From contig JAGAAO010000017.1 of assembly GCA_017615275.1 (NCBI GenBank), positions 1-64,000 on the forward strand: a DNA stretch of 64,000 nt, given 5' to 3'. Position 1 is the first letter of the stretch. Each line of letters opens with the position of its first letter. This document shows positions 53,001-61,155 of this stretch, one piece after another. The translations under genes were made by a program, and so were the position numbers. The notes under the pieces are model-generated. The model searched no databases, was not told the DNA's origin, and was given only the letters and a program-made list of their open reading frames with translations. This stretch comes from Butyrivibrio sp. (GTDB lineage: Bacteria > Bacillota > Clostridia > Lachnospirales > Lachnospiraceae).

Positions 53001-53753
53001 TTAGGTTACAATAAATTTGAGGTACAAGATTAAAAGAATCCACAAATGAAGGGGATATATAACGTAGAACATGTACTTGCTGAATGCTGTGTTCTTGCCT
53101 CTTTTTCCGTTATACAGAAGTATAAATGGAATCACAGAGATCATTGCCCACTGGCTGTCCATGCACAGATAGTGATAAAGGTCGCAGGGCTTGGCTGTGA
53201 AATAATTGTAAAGTCCAAATACTAATATGACAATGCACCAAACGCTTATTCCCACTAATTGCAAATGCTTTTTTTCGTGGAAAAACCATACGACAAAGGC
53301 AATAGGCAACAAATATATTCCACCTTCACAGAAAATGCTCAAAATCGCGGTTATGATTGCCAGAAAAATATTCAGTATTTTTCTTTTGCGCTGTCTTACA
53401 TTTTCCAAACACCAGACAAAAGCAAACAAGAATGCAAGGGTAAGAATAATATCATTCCAATCGAGATAATAATCGTATTTGACCGGATCGATACGAGAAA
53501 ATACTTCAAAGATAGCGTAATTTACAATCTTCATTATTATTCCGACAACGAATAGTCTTATAAGAAATTTCTTGCGGCTTCTTGTGTGATAGAAGCCATC
53601 AATCATCAAGTACAAAAATAGCGGTGCAACAAAGCGTGTAATTAAAGAAATAAATTCCGGCTGGGAATGTAAAAGATATGTATGAATATGATCAAGTATC
53701 ATAAATACCAGCGCTATCAATTTTAATCTATATGAATCAAGTCCTTTTTCCAT
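53001..53753 (-). CDS. TraX-family membrane protein
   Basis: The 250-residue protein has about 8 membrane segments. The N-terminus LKLIALVFMILDHIHTYLL and the C-terminus YVIYPLHLWILLILYL match TraX, named from F-pilin acetylation; chromosomal Firmicutes members have unknown substrates. GGAGG precedes the ATG. Upstream lies the 40-bp palindrome at 53792-53831, a candidate operator. Confidence 0.85.
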   Translation of the reverse strand: MEKGLDSYRLKLIALVFMILDHIHTYLLHSQPEFISLITRFVAPLFLYLMIDGFYHTRSRKKFLIRLFVVGIIMKIVNYAIFEVFSRIDPVKYDYYLDWNDIILTLAFLFAFVWCLENVRQRKRKILNIFLAIITAILSIFCEGGIYLLPIAFVVWFFHEKKHLQLVGISVWCIVILVFGLYNYFTAKPCDLYHYLCMDSQWAMISVIPFILLYNGKRGKNTAFSKYMFYVIYPLHLWILLILYLKFIVT

Positions 53754-53791
53754 ATGATTTCCTCCTGAGTTTTAGTTATTATATTATGCAT

Positions 53792-53831
53792 ATTGTATTA
53801 CTGTATTAATTGATTAATACAGTAATACAAT
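53792..53831. promoter_or_regulatory. 40-bp perfect palindrome upstream of TraX
   Basis: The arm ATTGTATTACTGTATTAAT (53792-53810) and its exact complement (53813-53831) flank TG. The half-arm carries GTATTA twice, 8 bases apart, which resembles operators of YtrA-type GntR regulators (TGTATTA..TAATACA). It lies about 40 bases upstream of the TraX start. No GntR gene lies in the window. Confidence 0.65.
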
Positions 53832-54118
53832 ACCTTTTGGGAAAAGAATTGTCAACAGATTATTCGATAATGAAGATTGTGTCGCATTGAACAAGATTAA
53901 TGGCGGCAATGGGTTGATTCCACCAATTGTTAATGATAGAGTAATATTTGTAACATAAATATTAATAGTTGGTGTCGAGTAAGTTGTGGGGTAAATTTAA
54001 GCATATAGACATAACGGGGATATATCTATGTACTTAAAGAGTTTGTTTTGCATTTTGCTTTTTTAGGGTTTGTTAAAAGCACGTTGACAATAGCCCTCAT
54101 AGGATGTTGGTTTAGCGA
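53832..54118. other. Intergenic tract with a short gene remnant
   Basis: One frame to 53958 encodes IVNRLFDNEDCVALNKINGG then NGLIPPIVNDRVIFVT before a stop, without a start codon; it is probably a C-terminal remnant of an unrecognised gene. TTGACA occurs at 54084-54089 and 54119-54124, but no convincing -10 follows either. Confidence 0.35.
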
Positions 54119-54169
54119 TTGACATTACATAGTATGACACTGCCTACATTGCTATTGGGGGTATATGGC

Positions 54170-56374
54170 ATGAAAAAAAAGAAAAAAGTTTCTACTATAA
54201 CGGCAGTTTCTATGGCTGCTCTGCTGGCAATTTCGCCGCTTAAGAGTGTTGATGTAAAGGCGGCGCCTGTCGATTCGATTTCGACAACGGCAGTAGCTTC
54301 TTCAAACATAGTGGATCTTACAAGAAATGACGAATACAAGGTACGTGACGCATATTATTCACTTTCGGATAACAGCGTAAATCGTATGGCATCCGAGCAT
54401 TTTCAGATTATTTGGGGAAAAAGCAATTCTACCGATGTGAGAATTGACGAAGAATTTATCAAGGGGAATCTTACAAATCTGGAAAACATCTACGCTTTCT
54501 ATACTCAGGAACTTAAGATGAAAGATATAGGTGTTTCGGGAAATTCCAAATTCAAGACAAATTTATATATTTCAAATACGGGACTCAGAGCTTTTGAAGA
54601 TAACTGGGCTTATATGGGTACGGACAGAGAAGGCTTCGGATTTCTTTTTGTATCACCCGGAGCGATGGTAGTTTCGGATCCCAATCCAAGCTGGGTTTTG
54701 CCACATGAGCTTGCGCACGTGTTCACTTATTATCAGGGCGGAACAATCGATTATCCCTGGTATGAGGCGACAGCTAACTGGTTCAGGGATCAGTTTATAG
54801 GAAGTGAGTATTACAGCTATCACGGAAAGAAGTTTGGACCTTATTCGGATTTCTTTTCACCATATCTGATAAATGCGGATTACTATGTTCCTCATATGCT
54901 CAACTGGTATGATACATGGCCGATTTTCCTTTATATTTCGGAGAATCCCGACAATATCGATGGACTCGGAATGGATCTTATTCACAAGATATTGGAGAAT
55001 AAGCAGAAAGACGAGTCAATGTACGCAACAATAGAAAGACTCTCCGGAGTGCCGATCAAGACAATCCTCGGAGGAATGTCAAAGAGACTTGCAACAATGG
55101 ATTTCAGCAGACAGAAGTTCTATCTTGAGCATCTCAACAATGAGACTTTGAGACAGGCCGGAAACCGTGAGAAGATCTATACAACGCTTGAGAGACCGGA
55201 TAATGAAGGCTACCAGGCAGTTCCTGCAAACAAAGCTCCGATGCAGACAGGATTCAATGTAATTCCTCTCGATGTGGATCTGAGCAAGGGCGGAATATCT
55301 GCAGATTTTGTTAACACATCAGGAGTTGCGGGATCTGACTTCAGAGTTACATTGGTAACAAGTACCGCCGACAATAAGACTCGTTATTCAGAGACTTTCA
55401 GCAGTGGAACAGGATCAATCGCACTTAACGGCGATGAGAAAACAGCTTATCTTGTTGTTTGTGCAACACCCGATAAGCTTAAGGGATACCACACAGACTG
55501 GAATTCTTCAACAAATGAGACAGATACAAGATTTACATATAAAGTTAAGATAACAACAACTGACGGAGCTCCCGCACAGGCGGATAATAGCGCAGATGAT
55601 AAGAATGAGCCCGAAAAAGTAAGTGATAAGGAGCCTTCACGTGAGCCTGAAGAGGTAAGCGCTTCAAAAGAAGACAATTCTCAGAAGAATGAAGCAACTG
55701 AGAAAGCAACAGATAATTCTTCCAAGTCACAGAACGGTGGAGCAACAAACGCAAATACACCTAAGGACGAAAAAGATAAGAATAAGTCCGATGGTGCAAA
55801 CAATAACGGACAGGATAACAGCAATGCCGGCGCTACGGTCGATAACGGACAGAATAGCAGCAATACGGGCTCCACATGCGGTAATAAACAAAACAACAGC
55901 AATACAGGATCTAAATGCAACAATAAACAGGATAGCAGCAATAGCGGCGCTACAGTAGACAGCGGAAAGGATAGCAGTAATTCAGGCGCAACGGTTGACG
56001 GTGGACAAAGTAACAGTGATTCTGATTCAGATTGGGAGATATCTGAAAATACAGCGTCTTCATCCTGCAACAATCGCCAGACTAACTGGCCTTCCTGCAA
56101 TAACAGCCAGACAAATTGGCCGTCCTGCAGCGATCAGCCGGGAAATGTTCCTGCATCTTCCTGCAGCAATCAGCAGGCAGGTTTCACACCTGCACCGATC
56201 GACAATGGATATACACAGGGTAATCCTTATACAAATGGGCAGGGATACAATAAAGATACGCAAGATTACGAAACAATCGATCTTGACTATCTTTTCGAAG
56301 ATGATGACGATGATGACGGCGGTTCATTCTGGAGTATAATTCCTGCTATACTTAAGAAAATCTTTAATTTCTGA
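54170..56374 (+). CDS. Secreted metallopeptidase-like protein (DUF6055-like) with repeat tail
   Basis: The ATG at 54170 follows GGGGGT; the frame opens earlier but the signal peptide begins here (MKKKKKVSTITAVSMAALLA), cleaved probably after VKA. The domain at about 60-330 has SEHFQIIWGKS and the zinc motif HELAH (His179, Glu180, His183), followed by YEATANWFRD, whose Glu is a possible third ligand. This layout fits the DUF6055/gluzincin-like group. Residues about 465-620 are Asn/Ser/Lys-rich and include five 13-residue repeats (NTGSTCGNKQNNS-like, 39-bp units). Then come Cys/Pro/Trp repeats (NWPSC), an Asp cluster and a hydrophobic end (IIPAILKKIFNF). It is likely surface-located. Confidence 0.8.
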   Translation: MKKKKKVSTITAVSMAALLAISPLKSVDVKAAPVDSISTTAVASSNIVDLTRNDEYKVRDAYYSLSDNSVNRMASEHFQIIWGKSNSTDVRIDEEFIKGNLTNLENIYAFYTQELKMKDIGVSGNSKFKTNLYISNTGLRAFEDNWAYMGTDREGFGFLFVSPGAMVVSDPNPSWVLPHELAHVFTYYQGGTIDYPWYEATANWFRDQFIGSEYYSYHGKKFGPYSDFFSPYLINADYYVPHMLNWYDTWPIFLYISENPDNIDGLGMDLIHKILENKQKDESMYATIERLSGVPIKTILGGMSKRLATMDFSRQKFYLEHLNNETLRQAGNREKIYTTLERPDNEGYQAVPANKAPMQTGFNVIPLDVDLSKGGISADFVNTSGVAGSDFRVTLVTSTADNKTRYSETFSSGTGSIALNGDEKTAYLVVCATPDKLKGYHTDWNSSTNETDTRFTYKVKITTTDGAPAQADNSADDKNEPEKVSDKEPSREPEEVSASKEDNSQKNEATEKATDNSSKSQNGGATNANTPKDEKDKNKSDGANNNGQDNSNAGATVDNGQNSSNTGSTCGNKQNNSNTGSKCNNKQDSSNSGATVDSGKDSSNSGATVDGGQSNSDSDSDWEISENTASSSCNNRQTNWPSCNNSQTNWPSCSDQPGNVPASSCSNQQAGFTPAPIDNGYTQGNPYTNGQGYNKDTQDYETIDLDYLFEDDDDDDGGSFWSIIPAILKKIFNF

Positions 56375-56403
56375 TAGGTACATATAAATATAAAAAATAA
56401 AAA

Positions 56404-56440
56404 AAGGAAGATTCGGTCGAAAGCCGGATCTTTCTTTTTT
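56404..56440 (+). terminator. Terminator after the secreted metallopeptidase-like gene
   Basis: GAAGATTCGG-type and CCGGATCTTTC arms around a TCGAAAG loop, followed by TTTTTT. Confidence 0.8.
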
Positions 56441-56497
56441 GCATCAAAACTTTAGTGTAATATAGTAATGAAAACCAAAAAAATCAGGAGGTGCAGT

Positions 56498-56965
56498 ATG
56501 AGACTTGGAACATCGTCACCGTTAAAACATGATTCTCCCGAAGAGTGGGCTTTAAATCAGGTGAAACTTGGTTGCAGCGCCGTTGTTTTTCCCGTGCAGA
56601 GTAACGAGCCCGAGAGCAGGATAAAAAGCTGTCATATCAAAGATGTGCATCTGGATGATCGTTTTCCGTATGCGATACCGCCGATGATGATCTTGCCGGA
56701 GATAAGAGAAACGCTTGAGGAAAAGAATGTTGAGATCATTGTAGACTGCGGTATTTCAAGCGGAGCAGATGTTTACAAGGCAATTGCGCTTGGAGCTGAT
56801 GCTGCGGCAGTGGGAAGATCTATGCTTCCGGCACTTGAAAATGAAGGCGTAAAAGGAGTTTCTGAATTTATCAAGGAAGTGGGAAACGAACTGAGATTTA
56901 TTATGAGTGCCACAGGATTTGAGCATGTTTCCGATATAGATGAATCGGCGCTTTGGTATAAATAA
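56498..56965 (+). CDS. Chimeric ORF: sugar-phosphate isomerase head joined to FMN-oxidase tail
   Basis: The ATG at 56498 has a perfect AGGAGG. The first 40 residues (MRLGTSSPLKHDSPEEWALN, GCSAVVFPVQSNEPES) are the start of a xylose-isomerase-like TIM-barrel protein. From about residue 45 the sequence (VHLDDRFPYAIPPMMILPEI, IIVDCGISSGADVYKAIALG, AAAVGRSMLPALENEG) is the end of an FMN-dependent alpha-hydroxy-acid dehydrogenase, with the G-A-D-x-V-x-V-G-R phosphate-binding stretch. Both parts are in one frame. A deletion between two genes is the simplest origin. No complete active site is present, so function is doubtful. Confidence 0.6.
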   Translation: MRLGTSSPLKHDSPEEWALNQVKLGCSAVVFPVQSNEPESRIKSCHIKDVHLDDRFPYAIPPMMILPEIRETLEEKNVEIIVDCGISSGADVYKAIALGADAAAVGRSMLPALENEGVKGVSEFIKEVGNELRFIMSATGFEHVSDIDESALWYK

Positions 56966-57112
56966 AAAGAATAAAAACTTCGAATATTCTGAATTTATAA
57001 AAAATTTACTGTTAATTCGTGCCGGAAGTATACATAATAATATTAGATGTTTAATAGTAAATAATTTATTGCTATCATCTTACGACTTTGTCAGTTCGAA
57101 AGGAGATATTAT

Positions 57113-58777
57113 ATGGATGGCATGAATACTCAGGATATTCTTAACGGAAAAGATCTTTCAAATGTGAATATAGATGAATTATTGGCAGCAATGAAAGAAG
57201 AAGAGAATACTGAGCAGGTTTCTTCAGATAATGCTGAGGCGGAAATCGGAGCTACGGTAGGTGACATTATAACAGAAGAAAAGGCAGCGCTTGAGGACGA
57301 AATGGGAGCTACTGTAGGAGCAATCATTACAGAAGAAAAAGCGGCTTTAGAGGCTGAACTCGAAGCTGCCGGAGATATTGTTACAGAAGAAGATGCGCTT
57401 GATTGGCCCGGAATAGCGGATGCGAAAGCGGACGAAGCACCGGATGAGCCTGCAGAAGAAAAGGCAGAGCCTGCGGTGGACGCCGAGACAATGCTTGCTG
57501 CTTTGGCAAGTGCCGAGAGCGCGACAGATGTAGATGCGATGCTTGCATCTATGTCGAAAAAAGAGAGTGAAGGTGAGGCTGATGCGATGTTTGAAGCAAT
57601 GGCCAATGCCGACAGCGATGGAGAATTTGGTGACGTGTTAGAGGATGTTATTCCTACAACGGATGAAGTTTTAGATTTTGGTGAAATGACAACGGAAGAG
57701 GGAATATCAGAATTCGATACCATGCTTGCTTCAGAAGAGATTGCGGACTTTGATGCTTTGGAAGAGCCGGCAACAGATGCCGGTGCGGATCTTGATGCGC
57801 TTGTTGAGACAGCGGAAGCTTCTGAAGGTGCGGCAGACACACTTGATGCTGCGGCTACAGCCGATATTATTGACTTTGATTCTTTGGTATCGACGGAAGA
57901 GCCTGTGGAGGCAGAGACGGAAGCGGATGCTTTGGCTGAGGCGGTCGGAATAACAACAGAATCCATTGCTGAACCTGTAGTTGACTCGGCGGTGGATATT
58001 ACATCGGAACCTATAATTGATTCAACGGAGGAAATAACATTGGAAGAGAGTTTATTGGAAAATCAGGAAATTCCTGATATAGAGGAACCTGTAACAGAAG
58101 AAATATTAACAGAGGACGTGATACCGGAAGAGGGCGAACTCTCCGATATTGTTGCTGAAGAAGCAGTTGCGGAAGAAGAGCTTGATCTGGCAGATTTTGA
58201 GACGGCGGATCTTGCTTCTGAAAATCCCGAAACAGCTGCTGATATCATAGAATTTTCGACTGAGGGTACATCGGAGTTTGATATGGCTGAGGATATTCCC
58301 GAAAGTGATGTGAATGATGTTGCCGAGCAGGATGCAGTTATGGCTGCAATGGCAGCAGCTCAGAGTGATACAGGAGCATCGGATAATATTGAGCAGAGTG
58401 CAGCTCAGAATCTTGATGAGATATTGGATGCGGAAGTTGATGCTCTTACCGAGCCTTCGGAGGAGGAAGCTCCCGAAATGACGGTTGCAGATGCAGTGGC
58501 AGGTGGAATTGGAGATATTGAGGACTTTCTGAATGGCGAAGATTATGAATATATTCAGGTTGACAGTAGTGCAGAGACGCTCCTTCTTATCAAAAAAGGT
58601 GATGGCAGTTCAATGGCTGTGACCTTTGACGGGGGAGAGTTTAAGTCGCTTAAAGCCGGCTACAACAAAGACGGAAAGACGGAATACAGAGATATTATGG
58701 ATAAGTTCATCAAGGAGGCGATCGCATCCGGCGGATCTACCGAGATTACGAGGCACAAAGGCGGCAAATCAATGTAA
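57113..58777 (+). CDS. Highly acidic repeat protein
   Basis: The ATG at 57113 has AAAGGAGAT upstream. The 554 residues are very rich in Glu, Asp and Ala and have no signal peptide or membrane segment. Near residues 43-95 a 19-residue unit (GATVGDIITEEKAALE) repeats about three times, and VDAMLASM-like motifs recur. The last 100 residues are less acidic and look folded (YEYIQVDSSAETLLLIKKGD; AVTFDGGEFKSLKAGYNKDG) with a basic end. It resembles a flexible scaffold or chaperone-like protein with a small C-terminal domain, but no family is recognised. Confidence 0.65.
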   Translation: MDGMNTQDILNGKDLSNVNIDELLAAMKEEENTEQVSSDNAEAEIGATVGDIITEEKAALEDEMGATVGAIITEEKAALEAELEAAGDIVTEEDALDWPGIADAKADEAPDEPAEEKAEPAVDAETMLAALASAESATDVDAMLASMSKKESEGEADAMFEAMANADSDGEFGDVLEDVIPTTDEVLDFGEMTTEEGISEFDTMLASEEIADFDALEEPATDAGADLDALVETAEASEGAADTLDAAATADIIDFDSLVSTEEPVEAETEADALAEAVGITTESIAEPVVDSAVDITSEPIIDSTEEITLEESLLENQEIPDIEEPVTEEILTEDVIPEEGELSDIVAEEAVAEEELDLADFETADLASENPETAADIIEFSTEGTSEFDMAEDIPESDVNDVAEQDAVMAAMAAAQSDTGASDNIEQSAAQNLDEILDAEVDALTEPSEEEAPEMTVADAVAGGIGDIEDFLNGEDYEYIQVDSSAETLLLIKKGDGSSMAVTFDGGEFKSLKAGYNKDGKTEYRDIMDKFIKEAIASGGSTEITRHKGGKSM

Positions 58778-58860
58778 TATAATAATGCCTAAGGTGAAGT
58801 TCTAAGTGAAATGCCGATAAAATCTGCCTTTCGCTGAAAAAATCGAATAGAACGCAGGAT

Positions 58861-58890
58861 AAAAGTAGCCTTGATAGGCTACTTTTATTT
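58861..58890 (+). terminator. Terminator after the acidic protein gene
   Basis: AAAAGTAGCC-TTGATA-GGCTACTTTT, then ATTT. Confidence 0.8.
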
Positions 58891-58909
58891 AACTCATTAT
58901 ATCTGATAT

Positions 58910-58934
58910 TATCGGATATCCGATATGCTAAAAT
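58910..58934 (+). promoter_or_regulatory. Extended -10 promoter with 16-bp palindromic operator
   Basis: TATCGGATATCCGATA (58910-58925) is a perfect palindrome, followed directly by TGC-TAAAAT (58926-58934), an extended -10. No -35 is seen, so a regulator bound to the palindrome would cover the spacer. Confidence 0.5.
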
Positions 58935-58979
58935 GCAAGGATGAGGGGATGCTATGAAAGTGTAGCAGAGAGGATATAT

Positions 58980-59261
58980 ATGAGTAAAAGAGTTTTTGCG
59001 ATTTTTGTAGAACTGATCCCCTTGGCAGCGATATTGCTGTATTTCATATTGTTTAAAATTGGTGCGCAGACCGGAAATGCTGATACACTTATAAGCGAAG
59101 CTTCGTTTGTACTGGCTTTTCTTGGTTTTGTTTTTGCTTTTATAGGAAAAAAACTTGACGGAAAAAATATAGTTGTCCGGATTTTGGGAAAACTGGATAA
59201 GCTGATAACGGTACTTATTATTGTCTTCTTTGTTGGAATTGTCCTAATATGTGGACTATGA
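58980..59261 (+). CDS. Small membrane protein, tandem paralogue 1
   Basis: The ATG at 58980 follows GAGAGG. The 93-residue protein has three hydrophobic segments (AIFVELIPLAAILLYFILF, FVLAFLGFVFAFIG, LITVLIIVFFVGIVLI). It shares VELIP...IL, LGFVFAxIGxKLD and LDK with the next gene, so the two are a tandem duplication. No family is recognised. Confidence 0.6.
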   Translation: MSKRVFAIFVELIPLAAILLYFILFKIGAQTGNADTLISEASFVLAFLGFVFAFIGKKLDGKNIVVRILGKLDKLITVLIIVFFVGIVLICGL

Positions 59262-59286
59262 TTAAGTAGAAAGGTTTATATGTAAG

Positions 59287-59571
59287 ATGAAAAAATTATT
59301 AGCGATTATTGTAGAGTTGATCCCAATAGTATCGATATTGGCATTTAGAATATATTGTAAGAGTAAGTGGTGGGAATATAACATATATGATGGGTTTAAT
59401 ATATTTGTGCTTTTAGGTTTTGTAGCTTTTCTTGGCTTTGTTTTTGCTTATATCGGAGAGAAACTTGACAGTGAAGATTCAGCAGTGCGATTTTTCGGAA
59501 CATTGGATAAAATAGTATCGGCTTATATAATTTTTTCTTTTGCCATTTCAATGGTTACTTCAAGTTTTTGA
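59287..59571 (+). CDS. Small membrane protein, tandem paralogue 2
   Basis: The 94-residue protein matches paralogue 1 in the same places (AIIVELIPIVSIL, FLGFVFAYIGEKLDSEDSAV, GTLDKIV). It starts 25 bases after the first and ends at a terminator, so both are one unit. Topology suggests three membrane segments with a charged KLDS loop inside or outside; function unknown. Confidence 0.6.
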   Translation: MKKLLAIIVELIPIVSILAFRIYCKSKWWEYNIYDGFNIFVLLGFVAFLGFVFAYIGEKLDSEDSAVRFFGTLDKIVSAYIIFSFAISMVTSSF

Positions 59572-59577
59572 TATTTC

Positions 59578-59605
59578 ACCCGGCGCAAAATGCGTCGGGT
59601 TTTTA
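59578..59605 (+). terminator. Terminator of the small membrane protein pair
   Basis: ACCCGGCGCA-AAA-TGCGTCGGGT, followed by TTTTAT. Confidence 0.88.
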
Positions 59606-59777
59606 TGTGGTAATCGATAAATAGAATGATATGTATCAAAAAAATGCATCAAAAAATGTTAAAAAAATACTAGATTTTTTGTTAAAAATTTCGTTATTTA
59701 TCATATTGTATCTGTAGGGCAAAATGGATAGAATAAGAAATGAAATTTTGAATGATTAAGAATAAGATGGTTTGAGT

Positions 59778-61103
59778 ATGAGGAATAGACATAAAATGAA
59801 GGGAAGAGTAAGCGTTATAGTTACAGCACTGGTATTGGGGATCAGTGTTGCTTTTTTGAATGGTGATTCATCTTTTTCGGGCGCTATGGCACAGGAACAG
59901 GAGATGGGAGATGCAGCTTCCGGTGAAATGTATCAGAGTGCAGGCGGCGATATCGTAAATAACGGTCAGTTTTTTGTAAAAGTAAAAGACAAACTTTATT
60001 TCCATGTTCCATCAAGAATAAATTTGGATTATACATCCTGGTTTGGCTCTTTTGCACAGTATGACTACGGTGACAATATGCTTTATTCCTATGATTTTGA
60101 GACGGATAAAGTATCAAGAATAGGTCTTAAGGCTTCATACGGATATATATATGTTCTTGAGGACAGGCTTTTTACCAATTTCTTTACGGGAACCGGTATG
60201 GACAGAAAGATCAAAGCTATTGCATACGATCTTTCAAGACCTGAAGACGGATATCCGCAGGAACTTGTTAAATCGGATAATATATGTGCTGTAGATAAGG
60301 ACGGTAAGCTCCTTGTGACAAGTATATACAGTGACAGTGGAATCGGACTTACGGCTTATACAAATACCGGCAAATCATATGACATTGATAATGTAACAGA
60401 CTGCATCATGTGCGACAGTGAGAGGGTGTTCTATATTACAGAGCCTGATTACTACGGCGTGAGTCAGATCGGATTGTGGGAGTTTAATACAACAGACAAG
60501 CAGACCACATTTTTGGGATATCTTCCGGATGGATCAAATGTAGGAGATTATTATAGTTTCAAGCATTTAACAGAGGATCCGGAGCGCGGCAAGCTTTACT
60601 TTACCATGAATTACTATTCGGGTACCACAAACGAGCTGTCTGAGGCGTTTTTCCTGTCTGCGGATCTAGGAACGGAGGAATCTCTTGTATGTGAGGATTC
60701 CATTCATGACAATCCCGTTGGTGAAGACGGAGATGATCCTACGGCATTCAGAATCGACAAGGACGGTAAGATGCAAAAAGATGCACAGGGAGAGCCATTT
60801 ACAGCAACCTGTGATTCTTTGGGACGACTTGTATGGTATGATGCAAAGTGCCAGAAGCATGTTGTTGAAGCCAATACAAACAAGCATGGAGCTGTAAGAG
60901 ATGAAACGGGAGTACTCAAGGAAGATCCCGAGATTATAGAGTATATAGACGGTAAGATCTATGTTATGCGAAATGTTCTTGAGAGAGCCAAGATGGACGA
61001 TCAGGGCTGGCGTATGGCATATAAGAGAAAAGAAGTCAGAATTTACGCCGTGGATGTAAACACAGGCGAAGAGACGGATCTTTTCACTCTGGTAAGAAAA
61101 TAA
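59778..61103 (+). CDS. Secreted protein, possible beta-propeller (DUF5050-like)
   Basis: The ATG at 59778 is preferred over TTG at 59772. The N-terminus has basic residues and a hydrophobic core (VSVIVTALVLGISVAFL) with a predicted cut after AMA, so the protein is exported. The mature part has recurring strands with KxYYIxxxx-like forms (DKLYFHVPSR, NMLYSYDFETDKVSRIG, GKLYFTMNYYSGT, GKIYVMRNVL), which suggests a propeller related to DUF5050; this is tentative. It lies directly upstream of a sugar-sensing two-component cluster and may belong to its output or input. Confidence 0.55.
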   Translation: MRNRHKMKGRVSVIVTALVLGISVAFLNGDSSFSGAMAQEQEMGDAASGEMYQSAGGDIVNNGQFFVKVKDKLYFHVPSRINLDYTSWFGSFAQYDYGDNMLYSYDFETDKVSRIGLKASYGYIYVLEDRLFTNFFTGTGMDRKIKAIAYDLSRPEDGYPQELVKSDNICAVDKDGKLLVTSIYSDSGIGLTAYTNTGKSYDIDNVTDCIMCDSERVFYITEPDYYGVSQIGLWEFNTTDKQTTFLGYLPDGSNVGDYYSFKHLTEDPERGKLYFTMNYYSGTTNELSEAFFLSADLGTEESLVCEDSIHDNPVGEDGDDPTAFRIDKDGKMQKDAQGEPFTATCDSLGRLVWYDAKCQKHVVEANTNKHGAVRDETGVLKEDPEIIEYIDGKIYVMRNVLERAKMDDQGWRMAYKRKEVRIYAVDVNTGEETDLFTLVRK

Positions 61104-61155
61104 CGTGCAGAAATTATTGAAAACGGGAGAATATAAACTGTATAATCAATAGGTG

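Noticed and set aside
57130-57966. 278-residue minus-strand ORF of mostly Ser and Ala
   Set aside because: It is the antisense of the Glu/Asp/Ala-rich protein, where GAA, GAG and GCN codons give open antisense frames.
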